Origin: Acidobacteriota bacterium | Lineage (GTDB): Bacteria > Actinomycetota > Acidimicrobiia > Acidimicrobiales > Ilumatobacteraceae | DNA: 64,000 nt | Direction of reading: 5' to 3' | Assembly: GCA_018970175.1 (NCBI GenBank) | Contig: JAGWWV010000002.1 | Location: 49,852-113,851, forward strand | Part shown: positions 15,899 through 25,612 of the stretch, piece by piece | How the letters are laid out: every line of letters starts with the position of its first letter | Numbering within the stretch: position 1 is the stretch's first letter | Program-made: the position numbers and the translations under genes | The notes under the pieces: generated by a model | What the model was told of the DNA's origin: nothing | What the model saw: only the letters and a program-made list of their open reading frames with translations | The model's database searches: none

Positions 15899-17430
15899 GA
15901 CGTCAACTCCGCTCCGCGCTCGAGCGCCGTGAGGAGCGCACCGACCGCAACCATTCCGATCACGATCATTGCGAGGGAGGGTATTGCGGCTTGGGTCCAG
16001 AGACTCTCCGACGTTGCCTGCCACACCCAGACCGACAGGGTGTCGAATCCGAAGGGCCGCAAGAGCAGGGTGATCGGCAATTCCTTCATGAGATCGATCA
16101 TCAAGAGCGCCGTTGCCGCAAGTATCGCGGTCCGGGCAGCGGGAATCTCGACCGACCATGCAATACGAACGGGACCCGCGCCGAGCATGCGGGCGCTCGC
16201 GACCGTGTTGGCCGGGGTTTGTTCGAGGCCCGACTCGACGCCGTGTAGTCCGACGGCGAGAAACCGCACCGTGAGTGCGAAGACCAGCCCGACGAGTGAA
16301 CCGACGAGAACGGAACCGTTGGGGAGCACTTCGCTGCGGTCGAAAGCGGCGAGCGTGATGACTGCACCGACGGCCACGACGGGGCCCGGCATCGCATAGC
16401 CGAGTGATGACACACGGCTGATGAGTCGACCCGCAACACCCCGACGGCGGACGAGGAGCGCGAGGGTGATGCCGAGTGCAACGCACGTGAGGGTCGCGAG
16501 CGTCGCAATGACGAACGTGCCCGACAGGTGGTGCCAGAGTCCGCCGGCAACCGTCGCGGTGGCGCCGTTGCGACGGGCTTCTTGCGACCAGACCAGCAGC
16601 CGAACGACGGGGACACCAACGGCGAGCGCGAGTACGCCGGATGTTCCTGCGAGGACGACCGTTCGTCCGCGCAGGCCGAGGGGGAGTGCCTGCATGGGTC
16701 GGGTCACCGCGCGTGTGCCGTACCTTGCACCGCGGCGTAATCCGCGTTCGATTGCGACGAGTGCGACCGCGGTGACGACGAGGGTCGTCGCAAGTTCCGC
16801 GGCTGAATCACGACTCCCGGTACCGAACCAGACACGCAGAACGCCGTCGGCAACGGTGCTCACGTTGAAGAGCCGCACGGTGCCGACGTCGGTGAGAACT
16901 TCCATTGTGACGAGTGCACCACCCGCGGCCAGCGCGGGACGTGCGAGCGGAAATGCAACGCGGAAGAACGTGCGGACTGGTCCGAGTCCGAGGGTTCGTG
17001 CGGCATCCCTGGCGTCGGAACCCTGTGAGCGGAACGATGCGCGGGCAAAGAGATACACGTACGGGTAGAGGGTGAGGATCATGGTCGCGGCACAGAGCCA
17101 GATGGTGCGCGCACCGCGCGGACCGAAGGGTCCCGACAGCGTGTCGAGCCACACGAATCCGGCGACGTAGCCGGGCACTGCGAGCGGTGTGACGAGCAAC
17201 CAGCCGATCAACCGGCGGGCGGGAAAGTCGTACGCGGTGACGAGCCAGGCGAGTCCGGTGCCGAGAATGACGGTGCCGGCCACGACGGTCACCAACAACG
17301 TCGTGGTGTCGGTGATCATTCCCGGAAGGCGTGTCTCCCAGAGCTCGGACCACATTTGCGTCGTCGGGTCGAAGATCGACGTCACGATGACGGCGACGGG
17401 TATCGCCACGAGCGCGGCGACAACGACCAT
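15895..17430 (-). CDS. ABC transporter permease, ferric iron type (two fused modules)
   Basis: The 511-residue membrane protein contains about twelve helices in two homologous halves. Each half carries an EAA-type cytoplasmic loop (DAARTLGLGPVRTFFRVAFP and ASARMLGAGPVRIAWSVEIP). This double-permease architecture is that of FbpB-type iron(III) permeases. The ATG at 17430 is the first possible start after an in-frame stop. The frame reads sensibly for about 20 more residues upstream, but no start codon is there. It follows the binding protein by 61 bases. Confidence 0.9.
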   Translation of the reverse strand: MVVVAALVAIPVAVIVTSIFDPTTQMWSELWETRLPGMITDTTTLLVTVVAGTVILGTGLAWLVTAYDFPARRLIGWLLVTPLAVPGYVAGFVWLDTLSGPFGPRGARTIWLCAATMILTLYPYVYLFARASFRSQGSDARDAARTLGLGPVRTFFRVAFPLARPALAAGGALVTMEVLTDVGTVRLFNVSTVADGVLRVWFGTGSRDSAAELATTLVVTAVALVAIERGLRRGARYGTRAVTRPMQALPLGLRGRTVVLAGTSGVLALAVGVPVVRLLVWSQEARRNGATATVAGGLWHHLSGTFVIATLATLTCVALGITLALLVRRRGVAGRLISRVSSLGYAMPGPVVAVGAVITLAAFDRSEVLPNGSVLVGSLVGLVFALTVRFLAVGLHGVESGLEQTPANTVASARMLGAGPVRIAWSVEIPAARTAILAATALLMIDLMKELPITLLLRPFGFDTLSVWVWQATSESLWTQAAIPSLAMIVIGMVAVGALLTALERGAELTS

Positions 17431-17491
17431 CGCGATCCAGCCGAGGGTCGAGCCCGCTCTGTTCGTTGCGAATGCGCGCAGGGCCGCCGTC

Positions 17492-18508
17492 CTATTCGTA
17501 GCCCGCGCGCGACAGCAACTCGACCGCGTCGGGATTCAGGCGACCAAGTTCGCGAACCGCGGCAAGATCGGCCCGAAATTCGCCGAACGACACGAGAACG
17601 TCGGCGGGCGCCACGTCGGGGTCGGCCGGGTATTCGAAGTTCGCGTCGCTGAAGGTCTTCTGGCCCTCGGTTGCCAACCACTCGAGAAGCTCGATTGCCT
17701 CATCGGGGTTCGAGGCGGCGGCGGTGATGCCCGCGGTGCTCACGTTCACGTGGGCGCCGGTGCCGTCTTGTTCGGGCCAACTGATGGCCACCGGCGTTGC
17801 GGGCTCCTCGGCCAGGAGGCGCGCGAGATAGTACGAATTCGCAAGCGCGACGTCGCAGTCTCCCGCGGCAATCGCCTTCAGGATGTCGGTGTCGGAGTTG
17901 ATGTAGAGCGGCTTGTTGGCAACCCATGAGTCGACGATCGCGCGCGCCTTGTCGGCTCCGAGGTTCAGAATCATTGATGCAACCAACGACTGCGTGTAGG
18001 GATGCGTGCTGGGCCGAAGGCACAACTTGCCCGACCACCGTTCGTCGCCGAGCGCCGCGTAGGTACTTGGTGGCTCGGTGACGCGCTCGGTCGAGTACAT
18101 GACGACGCGCAAGCGGCGACTGAGCGCGAACCACTCGTTCTTTGCCGAGCGAAGTTCCTCGGGAATCGCATCGTTGAGCTTCTTGCTCTCGACGGGCGCG
18201 AGGAGCCCGGCCGCCGCGGCGAGTTCGATGTTGGCTGCATCGGCGGTCATGACGAGGTCGGCCGGGGTGTTGTCACCTTCCGCGACGAGTCGTTCGCGCA
18301 ACTCGGGATCGGACCCGGCCGTGAAACGCACCTCGATTCCCGTCGATGCGGTGAAGGCGTCGAACACCGGCTCGATGCCGTAGTGGCGACCCGTGTAGAC
18401 GGTGACCGTACGGGAGTCGCCCGACTCGTCAGAGCCGCCACCGCAGGCGGCGGCAGTGGTGGCGAGGGCGGCCAGTGCGGCAAGGCGTAGGAAAGTCAGT
18501 GGTTTCAA
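17492..18508 (-). CDS. Ferric iron-binding lipoprotein of the ABC transporter
   Basis: The 338-residue protein has a lipobox (LATTAAAC) after a short hydrophobic leader, so it should be lipid-anchored outside the membrane. VTVYTGRHYGIEPVFDAF and the late ANSYYLARL Tyr pair match FbpA/FutA-type Fe3+-binding proteins, which hold iron through tyrosines. It is the first gene of the three-gene uptake operon. A DtxR-like box lies 49 bases upstream of the start, suggesting iron-dependent repression. Confidence 0.92.
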   Translation of the reverse strand: MKPLTFLRLAALAALATTAAACGGGSDESGDSRTVTVYTGRHYGIEPVFDAFTASTGIEVRFTAGSDPELRERLVAEGDNTPADLVMTADAANIELAAAAGLLAPVESKKLNDAIPEELRSAKNEWFALSRRLRVVMYSTERVTEPPSTYAALGDERWSGKLCLRPSTHPYTQSLVASMILNLGADKARAIVDSWVANKPLYINSDTDILKAIAAGDCDVALANSYYLARLLAEEPATPVAISWPEQDGTGAHVNVSTAGITAAASNPDEAIELLEWLATEGQKTFSDANFEYPADPDVAPADVLVSFGEFRADLAAVRELGRLNPDAVELLSRAGYE

Positions 18509-18556
18509 GGGTTTGGGGGCTTTCGTGAGAACTTTTCGCTCGGGTTTCGTTTGATG

Positions 18557-18570
18557 TTAGGTACACCAAA
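18557..18570. promoter_or_regulatory. Candidate DtxR/IdeR-family metal box
   Basis: The sequence TTAGGTACACCAAA is a near-dyad: TT-x-GGT and ACC-x-AA are symmetric. It resembles half-sites of DtxR-family iron or manganese boxes and sits just ahead of the iron transporter operon. Confidence 0.45.
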
Positions 18571-18608
18571 CAGAGGACGTCAAGATATCGACGGGGAGCG
18601 CGGTTTGC

Positions 18609-20009
18609 TCAGGAGCGCTTGCGGGGCCACAAGACGACGATCGCGACGAAGGCGACGATCGACATGGCGAACAGAAAGCCGTAGGCGCGGCGGAACGGAT
18701 CGACCGGGTGGTCGCCACCGCTGCTCATCATGGCGACGACGGCGGCAATTCCGATGGCGCCCGAGAGGAAGCGGCCGGTGCTGAAGGTCGCGTTGCCCGT
18801 CGGAAAGTCCAGCGGCTCGAGATCGGAGAGCGCCGCGGCGTTCAGGAACGAGAAGAGAAGTCCCATGCCAATGCCCGTGAGGATGAGACCCGGGAAGAGG
18901 TGGCCCCAGTAGTCGGCGCGCTCCTCGGTACGCAGCATGAACCACAGCGTCGCGGCGACAAGGGCAACCGCGCCCGCACTGAGCAGCGTGCGGTAGCCGA
19001 AGCGTTCGACGAGACGGGAGGAGAAGATGGCCCCGAGTCCACCGAGAACCGGCGTCGGCGACATTGCCAGACCGATTCCCCACGCGTCGTACTTCCAGAG
19101 CCCGCCGAGAAGCAGCGGCCAGATGAGCCAGACCGACATGCCGATCATCGACACCGCGACGTTTGCGATGTTGGCAACCCGGAACGTGGGGACGCTGAAC
19201 ATGCGCACCGGCAGGAACGGCCTCGGGTGTGAGCGGGACCGGGCGATGAGAACGGGCACGAGGATTGCCCCAATCACGAAGACGCCGATCGTTCGCACGC
19301 TGCTCCAGCCCCACGCCTTTCCTTGAACGAGGCCGAGCGCGGTGAGACCCGTCGCAGCTGTGCCGGCGATCATGCCGACGATGTCGGGCAATCCAGGAGC
19401 CGCAGGTGCGGCGATGGGCTGGTTCTTGCCCGCCGCGCGCAGGACGAGTGACAGACCGAAGGTGAGGAGAGCGAGTCCGAGCGGCACGACGAAGATCCAA
19501 CGCCATTCGCCGCCGGTGATGACGGCGCTGCAGATGATCGGTGCGGTGGTCGACCCGATGGGGAACGCGCCCGTCCACACACCCATTGCGAATGCGCGTC
19601 GCGAGTCGGGCCAACCGACGAGTGCGACCGATACCGATGCGGGAACGATGAAGGCCCCTCCGACGCCCTGGAGGACGCGACCCGCCACGAGGATCGCGGC
19701 ATTCGGTGCAAAAACGCACAGCGCCGACGACGCGGCGAAGATGATGGTGCCGATCTGGAACGCGCGCAGTGTTCCGGTGCGTGCGGCGAGAGTTCCGCCC
19801 AACATGGTGAGCGCAGCGAGGACGATGGAGTATCCCGACAGCGTCCACGACAACGTGGAGAGACTCGCATTGAAGTCGGCCTTGATGAGGGGCACGCCGA
19901 GGTTCGTTCCGGTGACCGCGAACGGCAGCGCGGTCATGCCGAGCATCGATGTCGCAAGACCAAGAATTGCGATGCGGGGCACCCGCTCGTTAACCACGTC
20001 CCCCGACAC
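18609..20009 (-). CDS. MFS transporter, DHA2 (drug:H+ antiporter, 14-helix) type
   Basis: The 466-residue protein has about 14 hydrophobic helices. The family marks are GRVLQGVGGAFIVPAS (motif C region) and LTMLGGTLAARTGTLR. Such proteins export drugs or toxic metabolites with proton antiport. The GTG start is preceded by CAGACT at a -10 distance of seven bases, and the 11-base palindrome GTCAGTCTGAC overlaps that box, so a local repressor may control it. Substrate unknown. Confidence 0.88.
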   Translation of the reverse strand: MSGDVVNERVPRIAILGLATSMLGMTALPFAVTGTNLGVPLIKADFNASLSTLSWTLSGYSIVLAALTMLGGTLAARTGTLRAFQIGTIIFAASSALCVFAPNAAILVAGRVLQGVGGAFIVPASVSVALVGWPDSRRAFAMGVWTGAFPIGSTTAPIICSAVITGGEWRWIFVVPLGLALLTFGLSLVLRAAGKNQPIAAPAAPGLPDIVGMIAGTAATGLTALGLVQGKAWGWSSVRTIGVFVIGAILVPVLIARSRSHPRPFLPVRMFSVPTFRVANIANVAVSMIGMSVWLIWPLLLGGLWKYDAWGIGLAMSPTPVLGGLGAIFSSRLVERFGYRTLLSAGAVALVAATLWFMLRTEERADYWGHLFPGLILTGIGMGLLFSFLNAAALSDLEPLDFPTGNATFSTGRFLSGAIGIAAVVAMMSSGGDHPVDPFRRAYGFLFAMSIVAFVAIVVLWPRKRS

Positions 20010-20013
20010 GAGG

Positions 20014-20024
20014 GTCAGTCTGAC
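20014..20024. promoter_or_regulatory. Palindromic operator candidate at the MFS promoter
   Basis: GTCAGTCTGAC is a perfect 11-base palindrome with one central base, five bases ahead of the GTG start and overlapping the presumed -10 box. Confidence 0.4.
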
Positions 20025-20054
20025 AGGTGGTGCGTCGGGCGAGCGTGGCGGACG

Positions 20055-20082
20055 CGACGGGTGGCTCGACGGGTGGCTCGAC
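20055..20082 (+). repeat. 12-base tandem repeat, two full copies plus a partial
   Basis: CGACGGGTGGCT occurs at 20055-20066 and 20067-20078, followed by CGAC. On the minus strand it starts directly after the stop codon of the LLM oxidoreductase. Confidence 0.85.
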
Positions 20083-20967
20083 CTAGAAAAGTTCCTTCGC
20101 CAGCAAGGAGAAACTCGCTTCAGTGAACGGGCTCACCTCGATGCGGTCGATTCCCGCATCTGCGAGTTTCATCATCGAGGCCGCAACCTTGCCGGGCGCG
20201 CCGTAGAACCCTCCGAGAAAGGAATCTCCGAGGAGACCCTCGACACCCTTGGTGCGTTCGTCATCGCCCGCCGAGCAGAGGATGAAGACGCTGAGGGGAA
20301 CCGTGGGGTTGACGTCGCGGATGCGGCGAACGAGATCGTGAAGGTGACTCTCGGGCACGCTCGCCATGGCCGGAAGGTTCACCGCACCATCGCGGGTGAT
20401 CTGCGAGATCAACTTCACCTCGACCCGGTCGGCGATGGGTGCGATGTGGCGGATGGTTCGCGGACCACCAAGTGAGAACACGAGGGGTGGCGCCCCCTCG
20501 GCGGGAATCGGACCGAGCCGCGGCACGTCGATGTCGTAGTGCTTCCCTTCGAATCTGCAGGCCCCGGTGTCGAAGAAGCTGCGTACGATGTGCGCGGCTT
20601 CGATGTAACGCTCGGCACGAATCGCGGGTTCCGGATAGTCGATGTCGGCGCCGAGTGCCTCGGCCTTTTCCCACCCGGCCCCGAGACCCGCCTCGAACCG
20701 ACCTTTCGAGATGCGTTGCATCTGCAGCGACGCCTGGGCGAATTCAACGGGCGACCGGAAGAGGTTGTTCGCAAACGACGTGGTGAGCTTTGCCCTCGAC
20801 GTTCCGCCGGCCATTGCAGCAAGCGTGACCCAAACGTGGGGGTAGGTCTTCGTCGGGCTGAAGAAGTGGTCGGCACAACCAAGGACGTGCCACCCCTCGC
20901 TTTCGCGCAGTTGCGCCCATTCGACGGGGTCGAGTTCTGCGTCCATCAAATTGGCGATGAATTCCAT
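20083..20967 (-). CDS. LLM-class (luciferase-like) oxidoreductase, probably F420-dependent
   Basis: The 294-residue product has the luciferase-like TIM barrel. Marks are GWHVLGCADHFFSPTKTYPH near the N-terminus, SKGRFEAGLGAGWEKAEALG in the cofactor-binding region and PPLVFSLGG. In actinobacteria most such proteins use F420H2, and cofC is present in the window. The substrate is unknown. It is transcribed divergently from the M20 peptidase, with -10 boxes that share two bases. Confidence 0.85.
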   Translation of the reverse strand: MEFIANLMDAELDPVEWAQLRESEGWHVLGCADHFFSPTKTYPHVWVTLAAMAGGTSRAKLTTSFANNLFRSPVEFAQASLQMQRISKGRFEAGLGAGWEKAEALGADIDYPEPAIRAERYIEAAHIVRSFFDTGACRFEGKHYDIDVPRLGPIPAEGAPPLVFSLGGPRTIRHIAPIADRVEVKLISQITRDGAVNLPAMASVPESHLHDLVRRIRDVNPTVPLSVFILCSAGDDERTKGVEGLLGDSFLGGFYGAPGKVAASMMKLADAGIDRIEVSPFTEASFSLLAKELF

Positions 20968-20973
20968 CGGCTC

Positions 20974-20979
20974 ACCCTA
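20974..20979 (-). promoter_or_regulatory. -10 box of the LLM oxidoreductase
   Basis: TAGGGT on the minus strand, six bases before the ATG at 20967. Its TA overlaps the box of the opposing peptidase. Confidence 0.5.
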
Positions 20980-20983
20980 TTCT
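20978..20983 (+). promoter_or_regulatory. -10 box of the M20 peptidase
   Basis: TATTCT, six bases before the GTG at 20990. It decides that start over an upstream ATG at 20951. Confidence 0.5.
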
Positions 20984-20989
20984 TTTGTC

Positions 20990-22120
20990 GTGCACCCCTA
21001 TCTCGTCGCGGCGATGGCGTCGCTCGACGCGTCCATCGCCGATATCGCGAGCCTCGTATCGGTCGAATCACCGTCGCGCGACGCCGAACGCGTCGCGGCC
21101 AGTGCCCGCGCGGTGGCGGACCTCATTGCGCGTGGAACCGGTTTGAGCGCCGAACTCGTCGACTCACCCGTCGGTCCCCACGTTGCGGTGCGTGCCACTG
21201 CACGGCCCGCGGTGCTCTTTCTCGGTCACCACGACACCGTTCACAAGGCCGGAACGCTCGATGCGCGGCCGTTCACGAACGACGAAGGCGTGTTGCGCGG
21301 CCCCGGTGTCTTCGACATGAAGGCCGGAATCGTTCAGGCGGTCCACGCAACGCGTATGTTGCGCGAGGCGGGCATCGATCCGGCACACGTGTCGATGCTC
21401 TTCACCGCCGACGAAGAGGTGGGCTCGAAGACCAGCCGTGGGCTCGTGGAAGAAATGGCCCGGGCAGTCGACGCGGTGCTGGTGCTCGAACCGAGTGCCG
21501 ATGGCGGTGCGCTGAAAATCGCCCGCAAGGGAACCGGAACCTTCGAAGTGGTCATCACGGGTCGTGCCTCGCACGCGGGCCTCGAACCCGAAAAGGGAAT
21601 CAACGCATTGGTCGAGTTGTCGCATCAAGTGCAGCGCATCAACGGCTTTGGCAATCCATCGCTGGGCACCACCGTGACACCGACCGTCGCGTCGGCGGGA
21701 ACGACCGACAACACCGTGCCCGACAGCGCGACGATCCTCGTCGACGCACGGGTCGTCACGCCCGACGAAAAGCAGCGTGTCGAGTCCCTCATGAATTCGC
21801 TGACGCCGGTGCTGGGCGGCGCGTCAATTGCAGTCTCGGGCGGGCTCCACCGACCTCCGATGCACGAATCAATGTCCAGGGACTTGTTCGCGTTGGCCCG
21901 CGAGGTGGCCGCTGAAGTCGACGGTCGCGATCTTATTGGCGTCTCCGTGGGCGGAGGTTCCGACGGCAACTTCACCGCGGCAATCGGCGTACCGACGCTC
22001 GATGGTCTTGGCGCGGTTGGCGGAGGCGCGCACGGCGAGAACGAACATGTCATCGCCGACACCATTCCGTTTCGCACGGCGCTCGTCGCGGGTATCGCGG
22101 CCCGCGTCGTGGCTGGTTAG
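20990..22120 (+). CDS. M20 family metallopeptidase (carboxypeptidase/deacylase)
   Basis: The 376-residue protein has the zinc ligands of the M20 family: LGHHDTVHKAG, GPGVFDMKAGIVQA, the Glu pair in FTADEEVGSKTS and GGGAHGENEHV late in the chain. A dimerisation domain (residues 180-290) contains RASHAGLEPEKGINA. Relatives include carboxypeptidase G2, ArgE and DapE. Convergent argG ends directly next to it, so an acetylornithine deacetylase role is tempting. The VFDMKAG and DEEVGSKTS motifs look more like carboxypeptidase G2. Confidence 0.85.
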   Translation: MHPYLVAAMASLDASIADIASLVSVESPSRDAERVAASARAVADLIARGTGLSAELVDSPVGPHVAVRATARPAVLFLGHHDTVHKAGTLDARPFTNDEGVLRGPGVFDMKAGIVQAVHATRMLREAGIDPAHVSMLFTADEEVGSKTSRGLVEEMARAVDAVLVLEPSADGGALKIARKGTGTFEVVITGRASHAGLEPEKGINALVELSHQVQRINGFGNPSLGTTVTPTVASAGTTDNTVPDSATILVDARVVTPDEKQRVESLMNSLTPVLGGASIAVSGGLHRPPMHESMSRDLFALAREVAAEVDGRDLIGVSVGGGSDGNFTAAIGVPTLDGLGAVGGGAHGENEHVIADTIPFRTALVAGIAARVVAG

Positions 22121-23500
<1,380 letters not shown>

Positions 23501-23532
23501 TCAATTCGCCGTGGCGGTTGTGGGCCCGATGA

Positions 23533-24897
23533 TCAGGGTTTCTGGAACCACTTGTTCATGAGCATGTGCACGTGGCGAATCTTCGTCTCTTGGTAATTGG
23601 CGAGCGTCACGCCGGGCTTCGTCATCGCCTTCAGTCCGCGCTGGACCTTGGGCAGGTTGAACGTGTCCTGGTTGAAGACTCGCGCGAGGTTGCCGAGTTC
23701 CGGGGCTTCGGCCCAGTCGTCGTCGACTCCCAGCCAATGGATCGGCGCCGCCGCCGGCTTCGGCTTCGACTCGTCGTAGGGCTCGAGATACATGCACTCC
23801 ATGATCGACATGTCGTGACGGTCCTCGTACGGCCTGAAGCGGTAGCAGATGCGGTTGAAGGCCCCCCACGGATGGAAGTTAGGGAAGAGCGTGTAATAGA
23901 TGCTGTCGCTGAACTCGGCATCGCTGAACTCGTCGGCTTTGTCGCCGTAGACCTCGCGCATTGTTGCGCGACCCCCGTTGCCGAACATCTGACGTGCCGT
24001 GGCGCCGGGCGGCAGAACGACCGACGGTTCCTCGTCGAGACGCTTGTCGGCGACCGCGTCGAACATTTCCTGTTCGGTCGGCGTGTACTTGATGTGCGGG
24101 CTCGGCGTGCCGTTCGGTGTGATGGCGCGGGAGTAATTGCCCTTCCAGTCGTATTGCGAGTTCGCGTCACCGATGCTCGACAGCAACTGCGGGTGCGTGG
24201 CCACCACGTGGAACGCCTCGCTGAACGCGTCCTGGACGACCTTCCAGTTGGTGGGGAAGATCTTCGCGACGTGCACGCTCTTGTAGCGCTTCTCCAGCGG
24301 CCAACGCTCGAAGTGCCACGGGAAGTCACCGAGGAACGATTCGAGGGACTCGCAATTGGAATCCATGTTGATGAAGACGAAGCCACCCCAGGTTCCGACC
24401 TTCACTTCGGGCAGGTTCCATTCGTCCTTTTCGACGTGCGGGAAGTCCCACTCGCAGGGAACCTGCTTCAGCGAACCGTCGAGGTTCCAGCAAAAACCGT
24501 GGAACGGGCAGCGCAGTTCGTTCGCGGGACCGTCGAATTCGCGAAGCAGACGGCCGCGGTGCAGGCAGACGTTGTGGAATGCCTTGATGGTGTCGGGTGC
24601 TGTGCGCACGACGAGCATCGAGTTCTCGCAGATGTCGTAACGCAGCGTGTCGCCGACCTCGGGAACGTCTTCCTCGCGGCAGGCCATCTGCCACACGCGC
24701 TTCCAGATCTTTTCCTTTTCGAGTTCGTGCCACTCGCGACTGGTGTACGCCGCGACGGGAATGTCGCTGTCGCCCATGAACTCCCAGTTGACCCAGCGCA
24801 ACACCTCGGGTACGGGGCGGGAGTCTTTCTTGTGCAGGTCCTGGTACGAAAGCCCGGGCGAGCGAGCTTCGCCGGGAGCAGGTGATGTCATCGTCAT
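23533..24897 (-). CDS. Rieske-type ring-hydroxylating oxygenase, large subunit
   Basis: The 454-residue product has the Rieske [2Fe-2S] motif CLHRGRLL and CPFHGFCW (residues 110-140) and the mononuclear iron motif DAFSEAFHVVATHP, with Glu/His/His spacing typical of the alpha subunit. Such enzymes hydroxylate aromatic or alicyclic compounds with electrons from a reductase. No beta subunit or reductase is adjacent; only an 80-residue gene precedes it with a four-base overlap. The start chosen is the first ATG of a close ATG-x-ATG pair. Confidence 0.92.
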   Translation of the reverse strand: MTMTSPAPGEARSPGLSYQDLHKKDSRPVPEVLRWVNWEFMGDSDIPVAAYTSREWHELEKEKIWKRVWQMACREEDVPEVGDTLRYDICENSMLVVRTAPDTIKAFHNVCLHRGRLLREFDGPANELRCPFHGFCWNLDGSLKQVPCEWDFPHVEKDEWNLPEVKVGTWGGFVFINMDSNCESLESFLGDFPWHFERWPLEKRYKSVHVAKIFPTNWKVVQDAFSEAFHVVATHPQLLSSIGDANSQYDWKGNYSRAITPNGTPSPHIKYTPTEQEMFDAVADKRLDEEPSVVLPPGATARQMFGNGGRATMREVYGDKADEFSDAEFSDSIYYTLFPNFHPWGAFNRICYRFRPYEDRHDMSIMECMYLEPYDESKPKPAAAPIHWLGVDDDWAEAPELGNLARVFNQDTFNLPKVQRGLKAMTKPGVTLANYQETKIRHVHMLMNKWFQKP

Positions 24898-25136
24898 TGC
24901 GATACCGCCTTCTTTGCCGCGATGGCGCGCTGGTTGCGTGCCATGTTGGGGTCGATCGTGACTTGTCGACCCCCGATCCACACGCAGAGGTGCGGATCGC
25001 ACTGCTTCACGTCGCCGTTCAAGTAGACGCCGTCCTTCGTGAATTCGCCCACCTTCCCGTCCTTCTGGACGAGGATGGTTCCCGCTTCGGTCAGGTCGTA
25101 AATGGCGCCCGACAGCGGATGCTTGATTCCCCTCAT
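24894..25136 (-). CDS. Small conserved-looking protein paired with the Rieske oxygenase
   Basis: The 80-residue protein reads as a small beta-rich domain (HPLSGAIYDLTEAGTILVQK, GKVGEFTKDGVYLNGD) and a C-terminal helix. One segment, CDPHLCVWIGG, holds two Cys. No family is recognised. It overlaps the oxygenase start by four bases (ATGA), so the two are translationally coupled. An accessory or ferredoxin-docking role is inferred from position only. Confidence 0.7.
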   Translation of the reverse strand: MRGIKHPLSGAIYDLTEAGTILVQKDGKVGEFTKDGVYLNGDVKQCDPHLCVWIGGRQVTIDPNMARNQRAIAAKKAVSQ

Positions 25137-25193
25137 TTGAAAACCCCCTCCACTTCAATTCCCCCGAATCGCGTTGGATCTTCGCGGCAGAGA

Positions 25194-25565
25194 CTAGTGC
25201 GCGGCGCGACCGGCCATTGCGGCGAGCGAGGTGAGCATCGCCGACGCGCAGATGGCGAGGGCGACGACCGCCGAACCCGGAGCCGCGGAGAGGTCGACGA
25301 TCGCGCACGCGGCGAGCACGAGCGATGCGGCAGCCGAGACGAACGGTGCCGGGGCAGTGCGCCGGATCGCGACGACAAAGGCGACGAACATCACGAGGTA
25401 CACGAGTCCCGCGCCGACGACGGGCGTCATCGAACCGGCGAAGCCGTTGTTGTCGACCCACCACAACGGCTTTCCCGTGCGGCGACTGGCGACGGAAACA
25501 AAGCCGTGAGCGATGGCCGCCAGTACCCACGTTGCACCGAGGAGGCGTGACCAAGTCGTCGACAT
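25194..25565 (-). CDS. Hypothetical membrane protein, four helices
   Basis: The 123-residue protein consists almost entirely of four hydrophobic stretches with short polar loops (for example SRRTGKPLWWVDNNG after the first). No family motif is recognised. The gene is divergent from the glycosyltransferase and has a TAGTAT box eight bases upstream. Confidence 0.6.
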   Translation of the reverse strand: MSTTWSRLLGATWVLAAIAHGFVSVASRRTGKPLWWVDNNGFAGSMTPVVGAGLVYLVMFVAFVVAIRRTAPAPFVSAAASLVLAACAIVDLSAAPGSAVVALAICASAMLTSLAAMAGRAAH

Positions 25566-25573
25566 TCGGGCGA

Positions 25574-25579
25574 ATACTA
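25574..25579 (-). promoter_or_regulatory. -10 box of the four-helix membrane protein
   Basis: TAGTAT on the minus strand, eight bases before the ATG at 25565; the closest to consensus of the leaderless-type boxes here. Confidence 0.5.
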
Positions 25580-25597
25580 AGGGGAATTGGTCCGCTG

Positions 25598-25603
25598 TAG
25601 CCT
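25598..25603 (+). promoter_or_regulatory. -10 box of the glycosyltransferase
   Basis: TAGCCT, nine bases before the ATG at 25613. Confidence 0.4.
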
Positions 25604-25612
25604 GACGAGGGC

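Noticed and set aside
20990-22120. Naming the M20 enzyme argE because argG is next door
   Set aside because: The genes are convergent, not an operon, and the motifs look closer to carboxypeptidase G2.
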